Origin: Neobacillus niacini
Lineage (GTDB): Bacteria > Bacillota > Bacilli > Bacillales > Cytobacillaceae
DNA: 64,000 nucleotides
Direction: 5' to 3'
NCBI RefSeq assembly: GCF_000759675.1
Contig: NZ_BAWM01000018.1
Coordinates: 158,311 to 222,310 of the forward strand
Positions 1-9,952 of the stretch are shown here, piece by piece (the stretch's first letter is position 1; every line of letters begins with the position of its first letter). A model generated the notes under the pieces. The model was given only the letters and a program-made list of their open reading frames with translations. It was not told the origin of the DNA and made no database searches. Made by a program: the position numbers and the translations under genes.

Positions 1-52
1 ATGAAACAAGGAGAATTCCACCAATGATCTTTCTAATTATTTCTAACTTCAA
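1..52 (-). CDS. spoIVB: SpoIVB serine peptidase, N-terminal fragment (runs off the window)
   Basis: Only the first 17 codons are present. Reading from a TTG start at 52 gives LKLEIIRKIIGGILLVS, a short basic stretch then a hydrophobic segment, like the membrane-anchoring N-terminus of SpoIVB. An AGGAGAG ribosome site lies about 10 nt upstream; an in-frame GTG at 61 is too close to it. Position directly downstream of recN matches the recN-spoIVB order of Bacillus. SpoIVB is the forespore PDZ-serine peptidase that triggers pro-sigma-K processing. The call rests mostly on synteny. Confidence 0.6.
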   Translation of the reverse strand, partial: MKLEIIRKIIGGILLVS

Positions 53-105
53 AATCTTCACTCTCCTCGCTTCTGCTTCACACTATATAGAAATGGCTAC
101 ATCTT

Positions 106-136
106 TAATTTTGCCTGCATCAGCAGCATTTATAAC
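106..136 (-). promoter_or_regulatory. Candidate sigma-F/sigma-G-type promoter for spoIVB
   Basis: On the minus strand GTTATA (131-136) is followed after 15 nt by GGCAAAATTA (106-115), which fits the sigma-F -10 pattern GGnnAnAnTR. B. subtilis spoIVB is transcribed in the forespore. The -35 is one base off the GYATA consensus, so this is tentative. Confidence 0.4.
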
Positions 137-148
137 CTGATACAACAT

Positions 149-178
149 AAAAAAGCTCCCCTAATTGGGAAGCTTTTC
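149..178 (-). terminator. Intrinsic terminator of recN
   Basis: Minus-strand hairpin AAAAGCTTCCC / GGGGAGCTTTT with a 4-5 nt loop and a following T-run. The stem overlaps the recN stop codon at 161. Confidence 0.8.
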
Positions 179-1861
179 AATTTTTTTATTTTCAGATGCT
201 AAAAACAACAATTCTTCAGCATGTTTTTTAGTTAAATCAGTAATTTCAACACCAGAAATCATCCGGCCAATTTCCTTTATTTTCTCTTCAATATTAAGTG
301 GAATTACCGAAGTTTTAGTTCGCCCGCCTTTCGTTACTTTGGAAATAAACAAATGGGTATCAGCCATAGCAGCCACTTGAGGTAAGTGAGAAATACATAA
401 TACTTGTGAATCTACTGCTACTTTATAAATTTTTTCAGCGATTGACTGAGCCACTCTGCCGCTAACACCGGTATCCACCTCATCAAATATAATCGAGGTA
501 ACTCCTTGGTGCTTTGAAAAAATACTCTTAAGTGCAAGCATAATCCTTGAAAGTTCACCACCGGAGGCAACCTTAGATAATGGTTTTAACGGTTCACCAG
601 GGTTGGTTGAGATATAGAACTCCACGTGATCGACTCCGTTTTTTGAAAAATGAGGTAAAATAGATTCAAAACGAATTTCAAAAACCGTTTTTGCCATGTA
701 AAGCTCTTTTAACTCGTTATGTATTAATTTTGTCAGCTTCTTAGCCCAGCGTTTTCTAAGCTCTGTTAGCTGTTTTGCTTCAAGACTTAAATCCTTTTTA
801 ATAGATGCTAATTGCTTCTCTAATTGTCCAATATGTGTTTCTTTATTTTGTAATGTTTCGATTTCTTCTTCAATTTTCGCTGCATATTCTAAAATTTCTT
901 CGATTGTTTTTCCATATTTCCGCTTTAATTGATTAATTTCATTTAATCTTTCTTCTATCTCATTTAAACGTTGCGGGTCATATTCTAATCCGTCCAGTTC
1001 ATTTCTTAATGTACGGGACGCATCTTCTAATTGATAAAAGCTGTTCATGACCGATTCATATATTTCTTTATAAGAGGAATCCAAGACGGCCGCATCTTCA
1101 AGCTGTCCCATTACCATACTAATCCAATCGAGCCCCTTTTGTTCCCCAGTTAGGGCATTATAACTGGATTGAATCGCATCAAAAACACGCTCAAAATTCG
1201 CAAGCTTTCTTTTTTCTTCAAAGAGTTTTTCATCTTCATTAAGCTTTAATTTTGCATTTTGAATCTCGTCAAATTGAAATTGAATAAGATCAAGACGATG
1301 TGCTGTTTTTTGCTCATTTTCACTTAAAGATTTTAACTTGTGAGAAATTTGTTCATAGCGATGAAAAACCTCTTGGTACTCTGCCTGAGACTGAGAAATT
1401 TCTTCAAACCCAAATTGGTCAAGCAATAGCAAATGCCTGCTTTCATCCATTAGATCTTGGTGTTCGTGCTGACTATGTATATCTACTAAGGTCGAGCCCA
1501 CTTCGCGAAGAGTTGAAATAGTCACAAGCTTACCATTAATTCTACAAACACTTTTGCCTGTCCGTGAGATATCTCTTCTTAAAACAACCATACCTTCTTC
1601 AATTTCAATACCAAACTCTAACGCTTTTAAATAACAGGGGTGGTTCTCATCTAATTGAAAAAGTCCTTCAATTTCTGCTTTTTCCTCCCCATGCCTGACA
1701 AACTCAGCCGACCCTCTGCCACCTACGAGCAGATGGATAGCATCAATTATAATCGATTTCCCTGCACCTGTTTCTCCTGTTAAAACAGTCAAGCCCTTGT
1801 CAAAAGAAATAGAAAGGGCCTCTATAATAGCAAAATTCTTAATCGATAGTTCTGATAACAA
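161..1861 (-). CDS. recN: DNA repair protein RecN
   Basis: SMC-like ATPase (566 aa) that acts early at double-strand breaks in recombinational repair. Visible: N-terminal Walker A GETGAGKS at residues 29-36, a long central coiled coil (about residues 150-370, rich in Glu/Lys/Leu), the ABC signature ASGGELSR near residue 432, and Walker B IIFDEVDTG near 460. Length matches the roughly 575-aa Bacillus proteins. It follows ahrC by 15 nt on the same strand, the conserved ahrC-recN pair, and ends at its own terminator. Confidence 0.97.
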   Translation of the reverse strand: MLSELSIKNFAIIEALSISFDKGLTVLTGETGAGKSIIIDAIHLLVGGRGSAEFVRHGEEKAEIEGLFQLDENHPCYLKALEFGIEIEEGMVVLRRDISRTGKSVCRINGKLVTISTLREVGSTLVDIHSQHEHQDLMDESRHLLLLDQFGFEEISQSQAEYQEVFHRYEQISHKLKSLSENEQKTAHRLDLIQFQFDEIQNAKLKLNEDEKLFEEKRKLANFERVFDAIQSSYNALTGEQKGLDWISMVMGQLEDAAVLDSSYKEIYESVMNSFYQLEDASRTLRNELDGLEYDPQRLNEIEERLNEINQLKRKYGKTIEEILEYAAKIEEEIETLQNKETHIGQLEKQLASIKKDLSLEAKQLTELRKRWAKKLTKLIHNELKELYMAKTVFEIRFESILPHFSKNGVDHVEFYISTNPGEPLKPLSKVASGGELSRIMLALKSIFSKHQGVTSIIFDEVDTGVSGRVAQSIAEKIYKVAVDSQVLCISHLPQVAAMADTHLFISKVTKGGRTKTSVIPLNIEEKIKEIGRMISGVEITDLTKKHAEELLFLASENKKIEKLPN

Positions 1862-1876
1862 GGTACATTCCCCCCA

Positions 1877-2326
1877 TTAAAGCATATCAAGGAACCGGTT
1901 AGTAATTGTCTCTGTATCTTCCGGAGTACGACAAATGATTAATATGGTATCGTCACCACAGATGGTTCCTAAAACTTCTTCCCAATCAAGGTTATCTAGC
2001 AGAGCACCAATAGCCATGGCATTTCCCGGAAGACATTTCATTACCAGCAAATGTCCTGCGGAATCTATTCGAACAAACGCATCCATTAATGATCTTTTTA
2101 ATTTTTGCAATGGATTAAAGCGTTGATCTGCTGGCAGACTATATTTGTATCTCCCATCTAAAAGCGGTACTTTAACCAGATGTAATTCTTTAATGTCTCG
2201 AGAAACCGTTGCTTGAGTCACATTAAACCCTGCACTTTTTAATTCATCAACAAGTTCATCTTGTGTTTCAATATCATTATTGGTGATAATTTCTCTAATT
2301 TTTATATGACGTTGGCCTTTATTCAA
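1877..2326 (-). CDS. argR: Arginine repressor AhrC/ArgR
   Basis: 149-aa hexameric arginine-responsive regulator of arginine biosynthesis and catabolism. The N-terminal winged helix carries the recognition segment [15 protein letters not shown] (about residues 38-52); the C-terminal oligomerisation and arginine-binding half has [11 protein letters not shown] and GTICGDDT. The frame is open further upstream, but the family start is MNKGQRH; here it is a TTG at 2326 behind a GGGGTG ribosome site, giving the exact family length. Cotranscribed with recN. The strong tlyA terminator just upstream separates it from the dxs operon. Confidence 0.95.
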   Translation of the reverse strand: MNKGQRHIKIREIITNNDIETQDELVDELKSAGFNVTQATVSRDIKELHLVKVPLLDGRYKYSLPADQRFNPLQKLKRSLMDAFVRIDSAGHLLVMKCLPGNAMAIGALLDNLDWEEVLGTICGDDTILIICRTPEDTETITNRFLDML

Positions 2327-2450
2327 TCCATTCACCCCGTAATTATCAAAACATATAAGTAATTTGTACTTAAATGTCGCTTCTACCCATATGTTAGCCC
2401 ATTTTGCCAAGGATGTACAATTATTATTTTGCAAAAAAACAGACCATATC

Positions 2451-2483
2451 AAAAAGGAAGAATAAGCACATGCTTATTCTTCC
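2451..2483 (-). terminator. Strong intrinsic terminator at the end of tlyA
   Basis: Perfect 13-bp stem (arms 2456-2468 and 2471-2483) with a 2-nt loop and five T residues on the minus strand. The 5' arm overlaps the last codons of tlyA. It marks the end of the nusB-tlyA transcription unit. Confidence 0.88.
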
Positions 2484-3313
2484 ACATCTTGTTTGGATTT
2501 AAATTCTAGATGAGAGTCTTTCACAATTTGTGAAGGCTCGGCAGGTAATTGATTTTGACCTTTATCTTGCTCCCCCATCCACTTGAGGTGAAGGAGAAAC
2601 TCAATATTCCCGTCTCCTCCTGTGATCGGAGAAAAGGATAAGTTAACCGCATTAAATCCTTGTTCGAGTGCAAAATCGACAATTTTATTAACAACCTGTA
2701 AATGTACTTTTTCATCACGTACAATACCTTTTTTTCCAACTTGCTCACGACCTGCTTCAAATTGTGGCTTAACAAGTGCAACAATATCACTACCAGGTAC
2801 AAGCAAGGTTTTTAGGACAGGTAAAATTAATTTTAAAGAAATAAAAGAAACATCGATCGTTGCAAAATTAGGCATTTCCCCAACTAAATCTGGAGGTGTT
2901 ACGTACCGAAAGTTGGTTCTTTCCATTACCACTACTCTTTCATCTTGACGGAGCTTCCAGGCAAGCTGATTGTAGCCTACATCCAAAGCATAGGACATTT
3001 TAGCCCCGTTTTGCAGAGCGCAGTCAGTAAAACCTCCGGTCGAAGCACCAATATCGAGCATAATTTTATCCTTGACTGTCACATCAAAGACCTTTAAAGC
3101 TTTCTCTAACTTAAGACCGCCGCGACTCACATAAGGGAGCACATTTCCCTTTATCATAAGTGGTATATCTATTTTTACTTTCTCGCCAGGCTTATCTAAA
3201 CGTTCTTCATTCGTATAAACTAAACCAGCCATGATTGAACGTTTTGCCTTTTCCCTAGTTTCTGCTAATCCTCTTTCAACTAATAAGACATCTAATCTTT
3301 CTTTGTTCTTCAT
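2474..3313 (-). CDS. tlyA: TlyA-family rRNA 2'-O-methyltransferase (YqxC)
   Basis: 279 aa. The N-terminal S4 RNA-binding domain (about residues 5-65) is followed by an FtsJ-like Rossmann methyltransferase domain with the SAM motif LDIGASTGGFTDC near residue 88 and an ATIDVSFISL strand. TlyA proteins methylate ribose of rRNA cytidines and several have hemolysin-like annotations; the precise target here is inference. It starts 3 nt after the dxs stop and is the last gene of the isoprenoid operon. The C-terminal roughly 25 residues are charged and poorly conserved. Confidence 0.92.
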   Translation of the reverse strand: MKNKERLDVLLVERGLAETREKAKRSIMAGLVYTNEERLDKPGEKVKIDIPLMIKGNVLPYVSRGGLKLEKALKVFDVTVKDKIMLDIGASTGGFTDCALQNGAKMSYALDVGYNQLAWKLRQDERVVVMERTNFRYVTPPDLVGEMPNFATIDVSFISLKLILPVLKTLLVPGSDIVALVKPQFEAGREQVGKKGIVRDEKVHLQVVNKIVDFALEQGFNAVNLSFSPITGGDGNIEFLLHLKWMGEQDKGQNQLPAEPSQIVKDSHLEFKSKQDVEE

Positions 3314-3316
3314 TAC

Positions 3317-5209
3317 TTATGCCCTTTGTTGTTTTTTTCGTGCAAGTATGGTCATTCTTTTAACAACCTCTGAAGTAGTCATCCCAATTTCCTCAAGCAG
3401 TGAGTTAACATCTCCATGCTCAATAAATTGGTCTGGTATCCCCATTCGGTCGATTGCTTGATGGTAAAAACCTTGATCATGTGCGTATTCTAATACATAG
3501 CTTCCGAATCCACCCTGCAGAATTGCTTCTTCAATGGTTAGGATAGGAATATTCTTTAAGAATAACTGATTGAGCATTTTTTCATCTAACGGCTTAATGA
3601 AACGCGCATTAACTACTTTTACTGAAATCCCTTGTTTTTCAAGAACTTCTGCTGCCTCCATCGCCATTGGGATTGTGGTACCAAAGGTTAGTATAGCCGC
3701 ATCTTCACCTTCCTTCAAAACCTCCCAGGTGCCAATTGGAATGCTCTTGAATTTTTCATCCATTGGAACACCTAAACCATTTCCTCGAGGGAATCTCATT
3801 GCAATAGGACCATCATCATAATTTAGAGAAGTATAAACCATATGCTGTCCTTCATTTTCATCTTTAGGCATCATCAGCACAATATTAGGCACATGTCTTA
3901 AAAAGGCAATATCAAATACTCCCTGATGGGTCTCACCGTCTGCTCCTACTAATCCAGCACGATCAATTCCAATGAAAACATTTAGATTCTGCCGGCAAAT
4001 GTCATGAACGACTTGATCATATGCCCGTTGTAAAAATGTCGAATAGATTGCTAAAAATGGCTTCATATTTTGTGTGGCTAATCCTGCAGCTACAGTAGCA
4101 GCGTGCTGTTCAGCTATACCAACATCGTACATTCTCTCTGGAAATTCACTAGCAAAGCCCTCTAGCTTAGATCCAACAGGCATTGCAGGGGTAATCGCAA
4201 CAATTCGCTCATCCTCGCGGGCAAGCTTGCGGACAGTTTCACTAACTAAGCTGCTCCAGGCAGGAGGGGTTTTATCAGACTTAACAAATGCACCTGTATC
4301 CATCTTATAAGGTCCCGTTCCATGCCATGTACCTTTTGTATCACTTTCAGCAGGTTGAAAACCTTTTCCTTTTTTCGTGATGACATGAAGAAGGACAGGA
4401 CCTTCAGTTTTTTTTGCATAGCGGAAATTTTCAAATAAAGCTTCATAATTATGTCCATCAACAGGACCTAAATAGGTAAAGCCCATTTCCTCAAAGAACA
4501 TACCTGAAACAAATAAATATTTAAGACTGTCTTTCACACGTTCCGCAGTTGCTGCGAGTTTTCCCCCAACGGCTGGTACCTTTTTCAAAAATAATTCTAA
4601 TTCATCTTTGACCCATTGATATTTCCCAGCTGTGCGTAATTGACCAAGGATATTATGAAGAGCACCAACATTAGGAGCAATTGACATTTCATTGTCGTTA
4701 AGTATGACAATCATATTCTTCTTTTCATGACCAATATGGTTTAATGCTTCTAACGCCATTCCTCCTGTTAACGCACCATCGCCAATAATAGGCACAACAA
4801 AGGAACTCTCTTTTTTCAAGTCTCTTGCAATGACCATTCCCATCGCAGCGGAAAGGGAAGTTGAGCTATGTCCTGTTTCCCAAACATCATGCTCACTTTC
4901 AATTCTTTTAGGGAAGCCGCACAGTCCTTTATATTGACGCAATGTATCAAATTCGCAAGCCCTGCCTGTTAGTATTTTATGAACATAGGACTGATGTCCT
5001 ACATCCCAAATAAATTTATCATTGGGGCTGTCGAAACATTTATGTAAGGCAATCGTTAATTCGACAACACCTAAATTCGGTCCAATATGTCCTCCAGTTA
5101 CAGACAGTTTTTTAATCAAGAATTGGCGTATCTCTTGACTTAAAACCTCCAATTCTTGATTTGACATTCCTTTTAAAAAGGAAGGGTCTTTTATTGATAA
5201 CAGATCCAT
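3317..5209 (-). CDS. dxs: 1-deoxy-D-xylulose-5-phosphate synthase
   Basis: 630-aa TPP enzyme condensing pyruvate and glyceraldehyde 3-phosphate, the first step of the MEP isoprenoid pathway. Visible: substrate/TPP histidines in GGHIGPNLG and TGHSSTSLS, the TPP GDG...N motif starting GDGALTGG near residue 150, transketolase motif [10 protein letters not shown], and the C-terminal IEEA...GGFGS region. I chose the ATG at 5209 because homologues begin MDLLSI; in-frame ATGs at 5230 and 5245 give 7 or 12 extra residues, and the one at 5230 has a GGAAAG site. It sits between ispA and tlyA. Confidence 0.96.
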   Translation of the reverse strand: MDLLSIKDPSFLKGMSNQELEVLSQEIRQFLIKKLSVTGGHIGPNLGVVELTIALHKCFDSPNDKFIWDVGHQSYVHKILTGRACEFDTLRQYKGLCGFPKRIESEHDVWETGHSSTSLSAAMGMVIARDLKKESSFVVPIIGDGALTGGMALEALNHIGHEKKNMIVILNDNEMSIAPNVGALHNILGQLRTAGKYQWVKDELELFLKKVPAVGGKLAATAERVKDSLKYLFVSGMFFEEMGFTYLGPVDGHNYEALFENFRYAKKTEGPVLLHVITKKGKGFQPAESDTKGTWHGTGPYKMDTGAFVKSDKTPPAWSSLVSETVRKLAREDERIVAITPAMPVGSKLEGFASEFPERMYDVGIAEQHAATVAAGLATQNMKPFLAIYSTFLQRAYDQVVHDICRQNLNVFIGIDRAGLVGADGETHQGVFDIAFLRHVPNIVLMMPKDENEGQHMVYTSLNYDDGPIAMRFPRGNGLGVPMDEKFKSIPIGTWEVLKEGEDAAILTFGTTIPMAMEAAEVLEKQGISVKVVNARFIKPLDEKMLNQLFLKNIPILTIEEAILQGGFGSYVLEYAHDQGFYHQAIDRMGIPDQFIEHGDVNSLLEEIGMTTSEVVKRMTILARKKQQRA

Positions 5210-5357
5210 GTTTGGACCACTCACTTTCATACTTTTTCTTTCCATACACCTAGTAAAAAATAGCCGCTAACACAAAAAAGTGATAACGGCATTGACAACG
5301 TCTTCTACATTGACAACAATTATAACACAATTACGTTGTTGTTCAAATACCAGTTAT

Positions 5358-6251
5358 TTAGTGGTCTCTGGATGCTACAAGATCTGCAATTTCTGTAAGC
5401 AAATGTATGTTAAGCCCTGTCTTTTCTAAGTATTGCTTAGAAAGGTTCAATTGCTTTCGTAACGCTTCCTTCGCACCCTCCATTGACAATAGCTGTGGAT
5501 AGGTGCTTTTTTGGTTAGTGGTGTCACTTCCAATATGTTTACCTAGTAACTCTGGATTTCCCTCTAAGTCGAGAATGTCATCTTGGATTTGAAAAGCAAG
5601 ACCCAGATGATGAGCAAATGCAGATAGATTTTCTAGTTGATCATGATTTGCTCCACCTAACAATGCTCCCGCTATGACACTAAATTTTAAAAGCTTTCCT
5701 GTTTTATGAATATGGATATACTCAAGCTCTTCAATGGTAAGAGTTTTTCCTTCTCCTTCCATATCCGCAACCTGACCACCTACCATTCCTTCACTTCCAG
5801 CAGCTTGGGCCAATTCGATTACCAATTGGAGTTTCGTTTCATCTGAAGCAATTTCATTTGGAATTTGCCCGATTACCTCAAAGCTAAAGGTTAATAATGC
5901 ATCTCCAGCTAGAATAGCCATTGCGTCACCAAATACTTTGTGATTCGTGGGCTTTCCTCTTCTAAGATCATCGTTATCCATACTTGGTAAGTCATCATGG
6001 ATTAATGAATAAGTATGAATCATTTCAATAGCTGAGGCTGCCAATAGTCCATTTTTAGGATCTTTTCCGAATGCTGCGAGGGTAGCTAATAATAGTAAGG
6101 GACGGATTCTCTTACCGCCTGCTTCAAGGGAATAGTGCATGGCTTCTTTAATAATAGGAGGTGCTTTCAGCTTTTCTACCAAGGTTCGAAGCTCTGATTC
6201 AAGCAGTTGTTTATGTTCTTGTGTAAAAGCATCTAGAACTTTTGTATTCAA
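5358..6251 (-). CDS. ispA: Farnesyl diphosphate synthase
   Basis: 297-aa trans-prenyltransferase making geranyl and farnesyl diphosphate from IPP and DMAPP. Both aspartate-rich motifs are present: HDDLPSMDNDD near residue 85 and FQIQDDILD near residue 225, which bind Mg-diphosphate. Start is a TTG at 6251 with GAGGAGG 8 nt upstream. It follows xseB by 3 nt and precedes dxs, so two enzymes of isoprenoid synthesis share one transcript. Confidence 0.95.
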   Translation of the reverse strand: MNTKVLDAFTQEHKQLLESELRTLVEKLKAPPIIKEAMHYSLEAGGKRIRPLLLLATLAAFGKDPKNGLLAASAIEMIHTYSLIHDDLPSMDNDDLRRGKPTNHKVFGDAMAILAGDALLTFSFEVIGQIPNEIASDETKLQLVIELAQAAGSEGMVGGQVADMEGEGKTLTIEELEYIHIHKTGKLLKFSVIAGALLGGANHDQLENLSAFAHHLGLAFQIQDDILDLEGNPELLGKHIGSDTTNQKSTYPQLLSMEGAKEALRKQLNLSKQYLEKTGLNIHLLTEIADLVASRDH

Positions 6252-6254
6252 AGC

Positions 6255-6488
6255 CTATACCTCCTCTTCAATCGTAAAGTTTTGTTTACGTCCGTCCTCC
6301 GTAATAATCTGCGTTAATTGTTCTTCAACACTTTTTAGCTTATCATGACAAAGCTTTGACAGCTCCATTCCCTCTTTATAAAAGGCAATGGCCGCTTCGA
6401 GTGGGACATCCCCTTCTTCAAGCTTATCCACAATTTGCTCCAGCTTATTCATAGCTTCCTCAAAGGAAACCTTTTGTTCATTCGTCAC
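6255..6488 (-). CDS. xseB: Exodeoxyribonuclease VII small subunit
   Basis: 77 aa, close to the usual 75-85 aa. The pattern [19 protein letters not shown] is typical of the two-helix XseB fold that packs on the coiled coil of XseA. The start overlaps the end of xseA by 11 nt, consistent with translational coupling and fixed stoichiometry. Exo VII degrades single-stranded DNA to oligonucleotides. Confidence 0.94.
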   Translation of the reverse strand: MTNEQKVSFEEAMNKLEQIVDKLEEGDVPLEAAIAFYKEGMELSKLCHDKLKSVEEQLTQIITEDGRKQNFTIEEEV

Positions 6489-7836
6489 GGTTTTCGCTCT
6501 CCTTTATGTTCTGTACATTACAGAGAAGGCTGCCATCTGTTAATTGAATTTGTAGTGGTTCGTTCTCTTTGATTTGTTTAATACTTTTTATTAGCACATT
6601 GTCTTCAGAATAAACGAGACTGTATCCTCGTTCCATTATTTTTAACGGGCTTAAAGCCTGGAGTGTTGAAATGACCTTATCAAATTCCGTTTGTTTCTTC
6701 AAGAATATTTGTTCCATTGCTCGTTGCATGTCTTTTTGCGAGCGGTCAAATTTACTCTCAGCTTCTCGTAAAGCCAGTCTTGGATGGTTTCGCATTAGAC
6801 GTTTATGAATGGTATCATGCTTAGATTTTTTTACGTCCGTCAATCTAGAAGCACCACGAACAAGCGATTCAGTTAATTTATCAACCTGTTCTAGCTTTTG
6901 TTCGTAAAGACGCTGCGGATATCGAAACGCATAGGATTTTTGTACGCGGTCTAACCGTTGTTTTTCATATCGATATCTGCTATTCATTGATTGAAGCATC
7001 CGGGTTTTCCGCTGAAGTATTCTCTCCATTAATTCATCGATATGAGGAACGGCTAGCTCCGCTGCTGCAGTTGGTGTCGGGGCACGCATGTCTGCTACAA
7101 AATCTGCAATCGTAAAATCTGTTTCATGCCCAACAGCAGAAATAATTGGGACTTCAGATTGATTAATGGCTCTAGCGACTAACTCTTCGTTAAATGCCCA
7201 TAATTCTTCAATAGAGCCGCCACCTCGCCCAACAATAAGAACATCTATCTCATCCATCTTGTTTGCTCTTTCAATTGCCCGTGCTATAGATGGAGCTGCA
7301 TTTTCGCCTTGTACAAGTGCTGATAAAACAAGAATATTAGCAATCGGATATCGCCTTTTAATCGTTGTGATAATATCCCTTATTGCTGCTCCTGTTGGCG
7401 ATGTAATAACGCCAACCGTTTTAGGGTAGCTCGGGATGGGCTTTTTTTGTTCTATAGAAAACAAGCCTTCCGCTTCAAGCCTTTTTCTTAACTGCTCGTA
7501 CGCTAAAAATAATTCCCCGATTCCGTCTGGCTGCATTTCTTTAATATAAATTTGATATTGACCGCTTGGTTCATAAACCGAGATATCCCCTTTAACAACC
7601 ACCTTCATTCCGTTTTCTGGCAAGAACTTCATGGACCGTGATTGGCTCGAGAACATGACCGCTAAAATACGCGCTTTTTCATCCTTTAACGTAAAATACA
7701 TATGTCCGCTCGAGTGCTGTTTAAAGTTTGAGATTTCACCTCTTACATTTACATCCTGCAAATGGGGGTCTGCATCAAATTTTCTTTTTATGTATTTTGT
7801 TAATGCTAGCACAGATAAATACTTTTTTTCCTGCAT
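6478..7836 (-). CDS. xseA: Exodeoxyribonuclease VII large subunit
   Basis: 452 aa. N-terminal OB-fold DNA-binding domain (about residues 1-100, [20 protein letters not shown]), then the catalytic domain with [29 protein letters not shown] and [17 protein letters not shown], followed by a long helical region for XseB binding. ATG at 7836 has an AAGGAG site. Lies between folD and xseB in one operon. Confidence 0.96.
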   Translation of the reverse strand: MQEKKYLSVLALTKYIKRKFDADPHLQDVNVRGEISNFKQHSSGHMYFTLKDEKARILAVMFSSQSRSMKFLPENGMKVVVKGDISVYEPSGQYQIYIKEMQPDGIGELFLAYEQLRKRLEAEGLFSIEQKKPIPSYPKTVGVITSPTGAAIRDIITTIKRRYPIANILVLSALVQGENAAPSIARAIERANKMDEIDVLIVGRGGGSIEELWAFNEELVARAINQSEVPIISAVGHETDFTIADFVADMRAPTPTAAAELAVPHIDELMERILQRKTRMLQSMNSRYRYEKQRLDRVQKSYAFRYPQRLYEQKLEQVDKLTESLVRGASRLTDVKKSKHDTIHKRLMRNHPRLALREAESKFDRSQKDMQRAMEQIFLKKQTEFDKVISTLQALSPLKIMERGYSLVYSEDNVLIKSIKQIKENEPLQIQLTDGSLLCNVQNIKESENRDE

Positions 7837-7849
7837 AACGAACTCCTTT

Positions 7850-8704
7850 TTAGAACCGCAGCGTATTTTTTGCTGATTTAAGAGTGTTATACATGAGCAT
7901 CGTAATGGTCATAGGACCTACACCTTTTGGAACAGGGGTAATATAACCTGCTTTTTTACTCACTTCATCAAAAGCAACGTCGCCACAAAGCTTACCAGCT
8001 TCATTTCTATTTATGCCTACATCAATAACAACGGCACCATCTTTTACATGTTCAGCTTTAATAAAGTTGGCTACGCCAACAGCTGCAACAAGAATATCCG
8101 CCTGTGTTGTATGATGCTGTAAATCTTTTGTTCTTGAATGGCAATACGTTACGGTTGCATGCTGATTAAGAAATAACTGACCTACAGGCTTTCCAACAAT
8201 GTTGCTTCTCCCAACAACTACAACATGTTTGCCTGCAACTGAAATTCCCATTTCTTCTAAGAGCACCATAATTCCATAAGGTGTGCATGGTAAGAATGCA
8301 TCTTGACCTGTCATCATTCTTCCAATATTTATCGGATGGAATCCGTCGACATCCTTGAAGGGGGAGATTGATTCGATTACTCTTGTTTCATCGATATGCT
8401 TTGGAAGAGGAAGCTGGACCAAAATACCATGGATGGTAGGATCTCCATTTAGTTCCTCTATTTTTGTGAGTAATTCTTCCTGAGTAGCCATTTCTGATAA
8501 TTCAATCAACACTGAGTGCATACCAAGGTCTCGACAAGTTTTTTCTTTATTTGTTACATATGTTCTGGATGCATGATTATTTCCAACAAGAATTACAGCT
8601 AGTCCTGGTGTAACACCTAATTCCTTTAATTTTTGGACTTCCTCAGCAATTTCCACCTTTTTTTTTGCAGCAATTTCCTTACCGTCAATAATTGTAGCAG
8701 TCAT
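7850..8704 (-). CDS. folD: Methylenetetrahydrofolate dehydrogenase / methenyl-THF cyclohydrolase
   Basis: 284-aa bifunctional enzyme interconverting methylene-THF and formyl-THF with NADP. Visible: catalytic Lys region [16 protein letters not shown] near residue 50, [15 protein letters not shown], and the nucleotide-binding [16 protein letters not shown] near residue 160, with [10 protein letters not shown] near the end. It sits between nusB and xseA. Its folate product links functionally to the glycine cleavage genes elsewhere in the window. Confidence 0.96.
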   Translation of the reverse strand: MTATIIDGKEIAAKKKVEIAEEVQKLKELGVTPGLAVILVGNNHASRTYVTNKEKTCRDLGMHSVLIELSEMATQEELLTKIEELNGDPTIHGILVQLPLPKHIDETRVIESISPFKDVDGFHPINIGRMMTGQDAFLPCTPYGIMVLLEEMGISVAGKHVVVVGRSNIVGKPVGQLFLNQHATVTYCHSRTKDLQHHTTQADILVAAVGVANFIKAEHVKDGAVVIDVGINRNEAGKLCGDVAFDEVSKKAGYITPVPKGVGPMTITMLMYNTLKSAKNTLRF

Positions 8705-8738
8705 GACATTTCCCCCTTTTCAACGTAAGATGACGCAA

Positions 8739-9128
8739 TTATAGTATTTCTTTTACTTTCGACAATACGCCATTAATAAAACGGCTAGATTGTTCATCTC
8801 CGTATATTTTAGCAATTTCTATGGCTTCATCTAAGATAACATTTTCAGGAATTTCATTTTGGAAGTATTTTAATTCGTAAACGGCAATCCTTAATAAATT
8901 CCTGTCTACAGTTGCTAAACGGTCAATCGTCCATTTCTCAAGGTTTTCTTTGATTAATGGATCAATCTCGTTCTTCTGTTCGACAACTCCTAAAACAAGC
9001 TTTGTTAAATAGTCGTCTCCCGGCTCACCTTCCAAAACATGTTCGATTGCAGAAGATGGATCTGTATTGCTTACATCAATTTGAAAAAGAGCTTGTAACG
9101 CTTTTTCCCTTGCTGTTCTTCTTTTCAT
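8739..9128 (-). CDS. nusB: Transcription antitermination factor NusB
   Basis: 129 aa, all-helical NusB fold. MKRRTAREKALQALFQID at the N-terminus is the arginine-rich boxA-RNA binding stretch; DRNLLRIAVYEL and the VILDEAIEIAKIYG segment are also typical. It works with NusE/S10 on rRNA leader boxA. It is the first gene of the minus-strand folD-xseAB-ispA-dxs-tlyA run. Confidence 0.95.
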   Translation of the reverse strand: MKRRTAREKALQALFQIDVSNTDPSSAIEHVLEGEPGDDYLTKLVLGVVEQKNEIDPLIKENLEKWTIDRLATVDRNLLRIAVYELKYFQNEIPENVILDEAIEIAKIYGDEQSSRFINGVLSKVKEIL

Positions 9129-9289
9129 TATACCGTTAACTCCTTTAGAGAAAGTAATTAATTTTTGTCAAAATTGATACAACCATTGCATGATGATGTT
9201 TTGTACATAAAAAGATAATAGCATAACTATAAATGATTCGCACTGTAAGAACTTATTTTTACCTAGTAGCAGTATACTATTAACCGTAA

Positions 9290-9325
9290 AAAAAGAAAAA
9301 ACCAAAGGATTTAACCCTTTGGTTT
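9290..9325 (-). terminator. Intrinsic terminator of accBC-yqhY, displaced from yqhY by a repeat element
   Basis: Stem arms 9299-9308 and 9316-9325 (AAACCAAAGG type) followed on the minus strand by a T-rich run. It belongs to yqhY but is now about 200 nt from its stop because the 9327-9514 element lies between them. The remaining 9129-9289 stretch upstream of nusB shows only AT-rich leader sequence to my reading. Confidence 0.8.
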
Positions 9326-9326
9326 A

Positions 9327-9514
9327 GGCTGTGTTAAAATTGTCTGTTGATTTCCACTCCAGGCACTTCGCTTTCCGCGGGCGGTCCGGGGAGCCTCCTC
9401 GTCGCTTAAGCGCGCCTGCGGGGTCTCCCCTGCCCCGTCCTCCCGCAGGAGTCTTCGTGCCTTCCGCTCCAATCAACAGAGTTAACTAAATCAACAATTA
9501 GCGTTACCACAGCC
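9327..9514. repeat. MITE-like GC-rich repeat element, copy 1 (188 bp)
   Basis: Non-coding, GC-rich block in AT-rich surroundings. It begins GGCTGTGTTAA and ends with the imperfect inverse (TTACCACAGCC). It is flanked on both sides by the same 8-bp sequence TTGGTTTA (9319-9326 and 9515-9522), a perfect candidate target duplication. Inside it is largely self-complementary (GATTTCCACTCCAGG / CTTCCGCTCCAATC and GGCGGTCCGGGGAG / TCCTCCCGCAGGAG). A homologous copy, inverted, is at 51491-51735. No transposase is encoded. Confidence 0.8.
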
Positions 9515-9526
9515 TTGGTTTAATTA

Positions 9527-9934
9527 TTAAATCTCTTCTTCTACTTCTGGTTCTGGCTTTTGTGTTTCAAATGAGATACCAACAACATGTATGTTTACTG
9601 CCTCGGCTTCTAATGCGGTCATATTGAGCAATGCTTGGCGAATGTTATCTTGCATTTTTCCTGCTACTGTAGGAATGGATACACCAAATTTCATTACGCA
9701 GTAAACATCTACAGTAATTCCTTCTTCCGATAATTCCACCTTAACACCTTTACCGTGGTTTTTCTTCCCTAATCGTTCAACTACTCCTGTAGCGAAATTC
9801 CCACGCATTTGTGCTACACCTTCGACCTCGGAAGCAGCAATACCCGCAATGACTTCAATGACTTCAGGTGCAATTTCTACTTTTCCATGCCCGCTGTTTC
9901 CTTGATTCATTTCCAGTACATTATTTTCGCTCAT
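9527..9934 (-). CDS. yqhY: Asp23/YqhY-family envelope stress-type protein
   Basis: 135 aa with the Asp23 domain: GKVEIAPEVIEVIAGIAASEVEGV near residue 20, then GVKVELSEEGITVDVYCVMKFG and an acidic tail EPEVEEEI. In Bacillus yqhY lies in the accB-accC-yqhY operon and is linked to control of acetyl-CoA carboxylase; that role is family knowledge. Start is the ATG at 9934, with GGAGG 8 nt upstream; the more distal in-frame GTG lies inside that ribosome site. Confidence 0.93.
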   Translation of the reverse strand: MSENNVLEMNQGNSGHGKVEIAPEVIEVIAGIAASEVEGVAQMRGNFATGVVERLGKKNHGKGVKVELSEEGITVDVYCVMKFGVSIPTVAGKMQDNIRQALLNMTALEAEAVNIHVVGISFETQKPEPEVEEEI

Positions 9935-9952
9935 AAAGTACACCTCCAGATT

